Positions 1 to 7,638 of a stretch of DNA of 7,638 bases are shown here, piece after piece. The stretch's first letter is position 1. Every line of letters begins with the position of its first letter. The notes under the pieces are model-generated. The model had not been told where the DNA came from. It ran no database searches and worked only from the letters and a program-made list of their open reading frames with translations. The position numbers and the translations under genes are program-made. Source of the DNA: JALWSI01 sp964569095 [NCBI: uncultured Aquificales bacterium]. GTDB lineage: Bacteria > Thermosulfidibacterota > Thermosulfidibacteria > Thermosulfidibacterales. The DNA lies in assembly GCA_964569095.1 (NCBI GenBank), contig CAZMTB010000025.1:1-7638 (forward strand), read 5' to 3'.

Positions 1-1413
1 GAGGACCTGGCAAGGGAGTACCACGTCCTTCCCATTGAGCTGAAGGGAAACACCCTGGTGGTGGCCACCGACAATCCCTACGACGTTCTGGAGGTGGACA
101 GGCTCAAGGAGCGCTCCGGGAGAGACATAGAGATCCGGGTGGCAGAGCCAGAGCTCATAACCTCCCTCATAGACGAGTACTACGGGGTGAAAGGGGTCAC
201 CGACAAGGATCTGGAGGCCGCGGTTCAGGAGGTGCTCTCCTCCCTGGGAAGCGAAACCATGGAGTCGCCCCTCATAGGTTTCGTGGAGAAGCTGATAGGC
301 AACGCCTTGAAGGAGGGATGCACCGACATCCACATAGATCCCGGTGACAGGGTGACGAGAATCAAGATGAGGCTAGATGGCGTGCTCTACCAGAAGCTGG
401 CCATTCCCAAAGACCTTCACCCACCCCTCGTGAACCGCATAAAGATACTGGCAGAACTAGACATATCGGAGCAGAGAATCCCCCAAGACGGCCGCATAGG
501 AATCACCATAGGAGGCAAGGAGATAGACATCCGCGTATCCACGCTTCCCACGGTGCGAGGGGAGGCAGTGGTTATGAGGCTCCTGGACAAGAGCAGACTA
601 CTTCTGGGGCTGGAGGACCTGGGATTCTCGGAAGAGAACTACCTAAGGTTCAAAGAACTGATCAACAAACCCTTCGGAATGATCCTGGTGACAGGACCCA
701 CGGGTTCTGGAAAAACCACCACCCTCTATGCAGCCCTAACCTCCATAGACGTGGTGAGCAAGAACGTGATGACCATAGAAGACCCCGTGGAGTACGAGCT
801 ATCCATGGTGAGACAGTCCCAGATCAACCCCCAAGCAGGGTTCACCTTTGCATCTGGTCTCAGATCCGCCCTGCGTCAGGATCCCGACGTGATCCTCGTG
901 GGAGAGATAAGAGACAAGGAAACCGCAGACATGGCCATTCGAGCCGCCCTAACGGGACACCTACTCTTCTCTACCCTGCACACCAACGACGCTGCAGGCA
1001 CGGTGACCAGACTCATAGACATAGGGGTCTCACCCTTTCTGTTGCCGTCCACCCTTCTTGCAGCCATGGCCCAAAGGCTGGTGAGAAGGGTGTGCCCCCA
1101 CTGCAGGGAGGAGTACGAGGCATCTCCGGAGGAGAAGAGGAGACTCGAGGTGCCAGAATCCGAACCGCTACAGCTGGCAAGGGGAAAGGGCTGTCCCTAT
1201 TGTCGCAACACCGGATACCGGGGGAGACTGGCAGTATTCGAGATGCTCACCATGAACCCCGAGATAGAAGAGCTCATTCTCAACAATGCACCCAGCAGCA
1301 GGATAAAACGGGCAGCCATGAAGGACGGAATGAAAGACCTTCGCCAGGACTGCATAGCCAAGGTATTGGCCGGCCAGACCACGGTGGAAGAGCTGATCAG
1401 GGTGATTGGCTAA
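1..1413 (+). CDS. gspE: GspE/PilB-family type II secretion or type IV pilus assembly ATPase (5' end missing)
   Basis: This is a cytoplasmic hexameric ATPase that powers pseudopilus or pilus assembly. The reading frame is open from base 1 with no start, so the gene begins before the window; 470 residues are visible and perhaps 50-100 are missing. The first ~55 visible residues resemble the end of the GspE/MshE N-terminal domain. Next come the PAS-like and RecA-like ATPase domains: Walker A GPTGSGKT (694-717), the acidic stretch around TIEDPVEYE, Walker B with DVILVGEIRD (886-915) and the His box GHLLFSTLHTNDA. A tetracysteine zinc motif CPHC (1093-1104) and CPYC (1192-1203) follows, then the C-terminal helical region. 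The phrases LLGLEDLGF and STLHTNDA fit GspE better than PilB, but the two are close and the neighbouring pil/gsp genes are not visible, so the family is sure and the symbol tentative. No clear terminator follows it. Confidence 0.93.
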   Translation, partial: EDLAREYHVLPIELKGNTLVVATDNPYDVLEVDRLKERSGRDIEIRVAEPELITSLIDEYYGVKGVTDKDLEAAVQEVLSSLGSETMESPLIGFVEKLIGNALKEGCTDIHIDPGDRVTRIKMRLDGVLYQKLAIPKDLHPPLVNRIKILAELDISEQRIPQDGRIGITIGGKEIDIRVSTLPTVRGEAVVMRLLDKSRLLLGLEDLGFSEENYLRFKELINKPFGMILVTGPTGSGKTTTLYAALTSIDVVSKNVMTIEDPVEYELSMVRQSQINPQAGFTFASGLRSALRQDPDVILVGEIRDKETADMAIRAALTGHLLFSTLHTNDAAGTVTRLIDIGVSPFLLPSTLLAAMAQRLVRRVCPHCREEYEASPEEKRRLEVPESEPLQLARGKGCPYCRNTGYRGRLAVFEMLTMNPEIEELILNNAPSSRIKRAAMKDGMKDLRQDCIAKVLAGQTTVEELIRVIG

Positions 1414-1513
1414 ACCGCCAGCACAAGTTGCACAAAAAAGCCAAAGACTAAACCTCCCCCTTGCCTCCAACTCCAACCTTCTGGTGGGAATGCGCCTGTG
1501 TTCACAAATTGGA

Positions 1514-1563
1514 GATCGGCGTGTTGACACCCCACAAGGCGTGTGATAGGCGAGCCGCCGATC
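1514..1563. repeat. 8-bp inverted repeat bracketing the candidate promoter
   Basis: GATCGGCG at 1514-1521 is the exact reverse complement of CGCCGATC at 1556-1563, with 34 nt between the arms. The arms enclose the TTGACA and the candidate -10 element. It could be a split operator or an RNA/DNA stem. A match of this length can also arise by chance in a region of this size, so a function is not established. Confidence 0.3.
1524..1550 (+). promoter_or_regulatory. Candidate sigma-70-type promoter for the atp operon
   Basis: TTGACA at 1524-1529 is a perfect -35 consensus. The -10 element is weak: GATAGG at 1545-1550 keeps the central ATA only, at a 15-bp spacing that is shorter than the usual 17, but it is preceded by an extended -10-like TG at 1542-1543. 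A start near 1557 would leave a leader of about 45 nt before the atpF' ATG. The position is right, immediately upstream of a seven-gene operon; the -35 match is direct observation and the rest is inference. Confidence 0.4.
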
Positions 1564-1589
1564 CTTGAAGGGGAAATTCTATCAAAGAT

Positions 1590-1594
1590 GGGAG
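1590..1594 (+). promoter_or_regulatory. Ribosome binding site deciding the atpF' start
   Basis: GGGAG ends 7 nt before the ATG at 1602 but only 1 nt before the in-frame GTG at 1596. The spacing supports the ATG as the start. Confidence 0.6.
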
Positions 1595-1601
1595 TGTGCC
1601 T

Positions 1602-2054
1602 ATGATCAGTTTGGATCACACCATTTTGGTGCAGATGGCGAACTTCATCATCCTTGTCTTAGTGCTCAACCATCTTCTTTACAAGCCTCTACTCAAGATC
1701 TTGGACGAGCGAAAAGAGAAGATAGAGGGCACTTTAGAGGAAGCGGAACGGATGATGGAGGAGGCGGAGCGGAAGCTGGAAGAGTACAACGACCGCATCC
1801 GCCAGGCGAGGCAACAGGCACAGCAGATCGTTGCCGAGGGCAGGCTGAAGGCCTCAGAAGAGCAAAAGCGTATTCTGGCAACCGTCCGGAAAGAGGCAGA
1901 AGAGAGGCTGGAGAAGCTCCAGAAGGAGCTTGAAGCCGAGAAGGCATCGGCCAGAGAGGTCCTGAGGCGCCAGGCCGAGGCACTCTCCATCCGCATTGCC
2001 GAGCGGGTGCTGGGCAGAAGCCTCTCAGAGGGAGAAAGGGGAGAGGTACAATGA
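1602..2054 (+). CDS. atpF': ATP synthase F0 subunit b' (peripheral stalk)
   Basis: This is one of two b-type stator subunits that anchor the alpha3beta3 head to the membrane sector. The 150-residue protein has one N-terminal membrane helix (about residues 8-27, after MISLDHT), then the conserved KPLLKILDER turn, then a long charged Glu/Lys/Arg/Ala-rich coiled coil to near the C-terminus. A short N-terminus with a single membrane segment is usual for b/b'. I chose the ATG at 1602 over the in-frame GTG at 1596 because of ribosome binding site spacing. The gene overlaps atpF by 4 nt (ATGA), implying translational coupling and a similar amount of both subunits. Calling this copy b' and the next b rests on gene order in related operons; the two could be swapped. 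Confidence 0.88.
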   Translation: MISLDHTILVQMANFIILVLVLNHLLYKPLLKILDERKEKIEGTLEEAERMMEEAERKLEEYNDRIRQARQQAQQIVAEGRLKASEEQKRILATVRKEAEERLEKLQKELEAEKASAREVLRRQAEALSIRIAERVLGRSLSEGERGEVQ

Positions 2055-2623
2055 GGATAAGAAGAGAGGTTCTTTTCTCGGTTATCATGGTTCTCTGCAT
2101 GGTGGCCTTGGCCATTGCCGGCGAGGGAGAAGAGGCCCACGAGGTGAAACCCATGATGGAGGTGTTTCGCCTGGTCAACTTCATCATCTTCGCAGCCCTC
2201 CTATACAAGTTCGTTGCAAAACCCATTAAAGACGCCCTGAGCGGAAGAACCCAAAAGATAGAAGAGGCCCTTCAGAACGCCAAAGAGGCCAAGGAGACTG
2301 CCATAAGGAAAGCCCAAGAGTACGACGCAAAGATAGCAAATGCCGACAAGGAGGTGGCAGACATCATCGCCCAGGCAGAGAAGGAACGGGACCAGCAGGT
2401 GGCAAAGATACAAGAGGAGATGGAGCTCCTGAAGACCCGCCTGGAGGAGCAGGCCAAGGCTGCAGCCGACCTGGAGATAGCCAGGGCGAAAGCCGAACTC
2501 CAGGAGGAGGCGGCCAAGCTAGCAGTGGAGCTTGCAGAGGGTCTCGTGAAGAAGGAGATATCCCCCGACGACCAGAAGAGGCTGGTGCGGGAATACGTTC
2601 AGAGACTGAAGGAGGTCAACTAA
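2051..2623 (+). CDS. atpF: ATP synthase F0 subunit b, with extra N-terminal hydrophobic segment
   Basis: This is the second b-type stator subunit, 190 residues, expected to pair with b'. It has two hydrophobic stretches. Residues 1-23 look like a cleavable signal peptide: positive MRIRR start, hydrophobic core, and an A-x-A site at residues 21-23 before GEGEEAHE. Residues about 38-56 (VFRLVNFIIFAALLYKFVA) form the usual b-subunit membrane helix, followed by KPIKDALSGRTQKIEEAL and a long Ala/Glu/Lys coiled coil. The C-terminus (SPDDQKRLVREYVQRLKEVN) is typical of the delta-contacting end. Longer b subunits with such a leader are, as I recall, common in deltaproteobacterial operons. The ATG at 2051 overlaps the atpF' stop and follows a purine-rich GGGAGAGG at 2038-2045. 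Confidence 0.9.
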   Translation: MRIRREVLFSVIMVLCMVALAIAGEGEEAHEVKPMMEVFRLVNFIIFAALLYKFVAKPIKDALSGRTQKIEEALQNAKEAKETAIRKAQEYDAKIANADKEVADIIAQAEKERDQQVAKIQEEMELLKTRLEEQAKAAADLEIARAKAELQEEAAKLAVELAEGLVKKEISPDDQKRLVREYVQRLKEVN

Positions 2624-3166
2624 ATGAGCCGTTCTCTGGCCCGCAGGTATGCAAAAGCCATAGTGGAGTCCGTACACGAGAAGGGCGGAGATCTCACCGA
2701 GCTGCTCGACGAGTTGGAGACCCTTCAGGAGCTGGTGAGCAAGAATCCCAAGGCGGTACGTTTCCTCACCCAGCCCATAGTTCCCATGAAAGAGAGACTG
2801 GATCTCGCCCGCACCATTGCAGAGAAAGGGGGATTCTCGAAGGAGGTGGGCAACCTTCTCTGCATCATGGTGGAGAAGGAGAGGTTCGCCTCTTACGGCG
2901 AGATGGTTGAGGAGGCAAGGAGCCTGGTTGACGAAATCATGTCACAGGTGAGAGGCGAGATAAAGACCGCCAGGCCCCTCTCTGAAGAGGACCTGAAGCT
3001 ATTGGAAGAGGGCTTCGCCAGCGTCATCGGAAAGCGGGTGGTGCTGGACGTGGTAGAGGATCCATCCCTGATAGGTGGTGTTATGGCCGTAGTGGGAGGG
3101 GTGGTGTTCGACGGAACCGTGAGATCAAACCTCAACAAGGTTAGAGAGAAGCTTATAGAGGAGTGA
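2624..3166 (+). CDS. atpH: ATP synthase F1 subunit delta
   Basis: Delta (OSCP homologue) caps the alpha3beta3 head and joins it to the b/b' stalk. The protein is 180 residues, the normal length. The N-terminal helical domain starts [14 protein letters not shown], a family hallmark, and the C-terminal domain carries the conserved stretch [20 protein letters not shown] followed by [11 protein letters not shown]. The start ATG directly abuts the atpF stop codon and sits 8 nt after a strong AAGGAGG (2609-2615) lying inside the end of atpF. No missing parts or odd features. Confidence 0.97.
   Translation: MSRSLARRYAKAIVESVHEKGGDLTELLDELETLQELVSKNPKAVRFLTQPIVPMKERLDLARTIAEKGGFSKEVGNLLCIMVEKERFASYGEMVEEARSLVDEIMSQVRGEIKTARPLSEEDLKLLEEGFASVIGKRVVLDVVEDPSLIGGVMAVVGGVVFDGTVRSNLNKVREKLIEE
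3158..3163 (+). promoter_or_regulatory. Ribosome binding site deciding the atpA start
   Basis: GAGGAG overlaps the end of atpH, 7 nt before the ATG at 3171 and 4 nt before the in-frame GTG at 3168. The spacing and the family's usual MQIRAEEI N-terminus favour the ATG. Confidence 0.65.
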
Positions 3167-3170
3167 AGTG

Positions 3171-4679
<1,509 letters not shown>

Positions 4680-4691
4680 GGAGGCCATGCC

Positions 4692-5567
4692 ATGGCCAGC
4701 ATGAGAGACATAAAGCGAAAGATAAGCAGCGTAAAGAGCACCCAGAAGATCACCAAGACCATGTATCTGGTGGCAGGGGCCAAGCTGCGCAGGGCACAGG
4801 AGAGCATTCTGCAACTGAGACCCTACGCCTTCAGGATGCAGGAGATGATCGCATCCTTGGCCATGCGTGCCAATCCCGATCTGCACCCCCTTTTGGCAGA
4901 GCGGGAAGAGACCACCAATACCTGCCTGGTAGTGGTCACCGCCGACAGAGGACTCTGTGGTGCATTCAATGCGAACATCTTGAAGAAGGCCGAGGCCTTC
5001 GTGAGAGACGAAGAGGCGCAGGGCCGCAAGGTTGACCTCATCGTGGTGGGAAACAGGGGAATAGACTTCTTCTCCCGAAGGCCCCAGTACAACGTGGTAC
5101 ACACCTTGGGAGACATCTTCTCCAAGACCGTGAAGTACGAGGACAGCGCCCAGGTGGCAGACCTCATCACTGCAAAGTACGTGAAGGGAGAGTGGGACTC
5201 GGTATCGGTGGTCTACAACGAGTTCAAGTCTGCCATACGGCAGGACGTGATTCTGGAGAAGCTGCTTCCCATCGTGCCCATGGAGGCCAAGGAGGGAGAA
5301 CTCACCGTTGACTACATCTACGAGCCCTCACCAGAGGAGGTGTTGGACGAGCTGCTGCCCCTCTACTTCAGAACGGAGGTCTTCAGGGTGTTCCTGGAGT
5401 CAGCAGCCAGCGAGCATGCTGCAAGGATGACTGCCATGGACAACGCGACAAACAACGCAGAGGAGGTTATCACCAACCTCACTCTGGTTTACAACAAGGC
5501 CAGACAGGCGGCCATCACCAACGAGATTCTCGAGGTGGTGGGCGGCGCCGAGGCCCTTAACCAGTAA
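4692..5567 (+). CDS. atpG: ATP synthase F1 subunit gamma
   Basis: Gamma is the central rotor shaft that turns inside the alpha3beta3 ring and couples ion flow to catalysis. The protein has 291 residues, the usual bacterial length. The N-terminal helix [36 protein letters not shown] and the C-terminal helix ending [29 protein letters not shown] form the coiled-coil shaft; the middle, with [17 protein letters not shown], is the Rossmann-like domain. I see no insertion like the redox-regulatory loop of chloroplast gamma. The ATG at 4692 follows TAAGGAGG (4677-4684), which overlaps the atpA stop, by 7 nt; an ATG at 4687 is out of frame. Confidence 0.98.
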   Translation: MASMRDIKRKISSVKSTQKITKTMYLVAGAKLRRAQESILQLRPYAFRMQEMIASLAMRANPDLHPLLAEREETTNTCLVVVTADRGLCGAFNANILKKAEAFVRDEEAQGRKVDLIVVGNRGIDFFSRRPQYNVVHTLGDIFSKTVKYEDSAQVADLITAKYVKGEWDSVSVVYNEFKSAIRQDVILEKLLPIVPMEAKEGELTVDYIYEPSPEEVLDELLPLYFRTEVFRVFLESAASEHAARMTAMDNATNNAEEVITNLTLVYNKARQAAITNEILEVVGGAEALNQ

Positions 5568-5578
5568 AAAACGGATTT

Positions 5579-7020
<1,442 letters not shown>

Positions 7021-7023
7021 AAG

Positions 7024-7425
7024 ATGGCCGCTGAAGGCCTACAATTAGAGATAGCCACTCCTAAAGAGCTTGCGGTTTCACAAGAGGTGAGCTCAGTTAC
7101 GGTTCCCGGTGCAGAGGGAGAGTTTGGAGTTCTGCCCAATCACACCCCATTTCTCACTCCTATCAGGCCGGGTAAGCTCTCCTACGAGTTCAGCGGTGGC
7201 AGGGAAGAGCTGGCGGTAGGATGGGGATACGCAGAGGTTCGGCCCAACAAGGTGCTTATCCTAACCGAGTTCGCAGAGCGGCGCTCGGAGATAGACGTAG
7301 AAAAGATCAGGGCAGAGATCCAGGAACTCTCAGGCAAACTGCAGCAAGCCGGTTTATCACCAGAAGAGACTGAATCCCTCCGCAAGCAGATGGAGAGACT
7401 TCAGGCGCGGCTGAAACTCTTCTAA
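7024..7425 (+). CDS. atpC: ATP synthase F1 subunit epsilon
   Basis: Epsilon binds gamma and the c-ring in the rotor and can inhibit ATP hydrolysis through its C-terminal helices. The protein has 133 residues, typical length. The N-terminal beta sandwich is clear: LQLEIATPKELAVSQEVSSV, VPGAEGEFGVLPNHTPFLT, and GWGYAEVRPNKVLILTEFAE. The C-terminal two-helix part (about residues 90-133) is present, so an inhibitory conformation is structurally possible. IDVEKI at residues 90-95 sits where some bacterial epsilons have the ATP-binding IDxxRA motif; here the final RA is replaced. The ATG follows GGGAGAGG (7008-7015) at the end of atpD by 8 nt. It is the last gene of the operon. Confidence 0.97.
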   Translation: MAAEGLQLEIATPKELAVSQEVSSVTVPGAEGEFGVLPNHTPFLTPIRPGKLSYEFSGGREELAVGWGYAEVRPNKVLILTEFAERRSEIDVEKIRAEIQELSGKLQQAGLSPEETESLRKQMERLQARLKLF

Positions 7426-7451
7426 ATCGAACAGCTCAACCACAAACGATA

Positions 7452-7482
7452 AAGAAGGGCCACCATAGAGGTGGCCCTTCTT
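7452..7482 (+). terminator. Intrinsic terminator of the atp operon, possibly bidirectional
   Basis: A perfect 13-bp stem, AAGAAGGGCCACC (7452-7464) with GGTGGCCCTTCTT (7470-7482), has a 5-nt loop (ATAGA). On the + strand it is followed by CTTTT, giving TTCTTTT at 7481-7487; it begins 26 nt after the atpC stop. On the - strand it begins 16 nt after the panD stop and the tail is only T-rich, so it may also serve panD, less strongly. Confidence 0.92.
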
Positions 7483-7498
7483 CTTTTGAAAACCAGGA

Positions 7499-7638
7499 TC
7501 ACGCGGCATAGAGAGAGAAGGGAGCCTCTTGGCGTGTCACCTCAACCACCCGGTTGTTGTCGTCCACCTTCACCACCGTGGGATGCCAGTTACGGGCCTC
7601 TTCATCCTCCACCTCGGCAGAGGCAGCAATTATCACCT
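7499..7638 (-). CDS. panD: Aspartate 1-decarboxylase, C-terminal fragment
   Basis: The reverse strand has an open frame from the window edge (7638) to a TGA at 7499-7501; 45 complete codons are visible. They read VIIAASAEVEDEEARNWHPTV and continue VVKVDDNNRVVEVTRQEAPFSLYAA. This matches the C-terminal part of PanD, where VIIxSxxxxxxEEAR followed by a P-x-V-V strand is characteristic. PanD is a pyruvoyl enzyme that decarboxylates L-aspartate to beta-alanine for pantothenate and CoA synthesis. The self-cleavage site (Gly-Ser near residues 24-25 in the family) and the N-terminal half lie outside the window, so activity cannot be judged. The gene converges on atpC and shares the intervening terminator region. 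Identification rests on recalled family sequence over a short fragment. Confidence 0.85.
   Translation of the reverse strand, partial: VIIAASAEVEDEEARNWHPTVVKVDDNNRVVEVTRQEAPFSLYAA

Larger units (their letters stand above)
1414..1601. other. Intergenic region between gspE-like gene and atpF'
   Basis: This is the only sizeable non-coding gap (188 bp). I see no convincing gene on either strand and no stem-loop with a T-tract that would end the gspE-like transcript. The right half holds a candidate promoter with a perfect TTGACA, an 8-bp inverted repeat around it, several GTGT/CACA elements and the atpF' ribosome binding site. It is the natural place for the promoter and leader of the atp operon. 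Confidence 0.7.

Noticed and set aside
1596-1601. GTG at 1596 as the atpF' start
   Set aside because: It is only 1 nt from the GGGAG ribosome binding site; the ATG at 1602 has normal 7-nt spacing and gives the usual N-terminus.
1410-1619. Possible small - strand gene in the intergenic region (69 codons)
   Set aside because: It would run through the candidate promoter and the atpF' start, has no clear ribosome binding site and resembles nothing I know.
2087-2098. Possible lipoprotein lipobox around Cys16 of AtpF
   Set aside because: The residue before the Cys is Leu, not Gly/Ala/Ser, and the Cys lies inside the hydrophobic core; a type I signal or membrane anchor fits better.

Overview
The window is an ordinary housekeeping stretch. 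It is dominated by a complete seven-gene operon for the F1 sector and peripheral stalk of an F-type ATP synthase, with a partial gene at each end. Order on the + strand: 3' part of a secretion/pilus assembly ATPase of the GspE/PilB type (1-1413), an intergenic region of about 190 bp, then atpF' (b'), atpF (b), atpH (delta), atpA (alpha), atpG (gamma), atpD (beta) and atpC (epsilon), ending in a strong hairpin terminator. The 3' end of panD lies on the - strand at the right edge (7499-7638), convergent with atpC.

The organism looks like a Gram-negative-type bacterium. A split ATP synthase locus with two consecutive b-type subunits and no atpB or atpE, plus the style of the AtpA, AtpD and GspE sequences, fits the deltaproteobacterial lineages (Desulfobacterota and relatives). 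This is inference from gene order and remembered family sequences, not from a search. The DNA is moderately GC-rich, yet it uses ATA (Ile) and AGA/AGG (Arg) codons often and the proteins are rich in Glu, Lys and Arg. That combination is common in thermophiles but is only a hint.

The seven atp genes are tightly packed, from a 4-nt overlap to a 25-nt gap, and each has a Shine-Dalgarno-like sequence, so they are almost certainly one transcript. Their products form the catalytic head (alpha, beta), the central rotor stalk (gamma, epsilon) and the stator (b, b', delta). The membrane subunits a and c are needed for ion translocation but are not encoded here; they must lie elsewhere on the genome. 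In three genes (atpF', atpA, atpD) a GTG or TTG sits one or two codons upstream of the ATG I prefer; the position of the ribosome binding site decides the start each time.

I found no mobile element, CRISPR array, tRNA, rRNA or unknown gene. The parts least explained by the annotation are the intergenic region before atpF', which has a perfect -35 box inside an 8-bp inverted repeat, and two small hairpins at the atpF' start codon. I do not see an undescribed biological system in this window.
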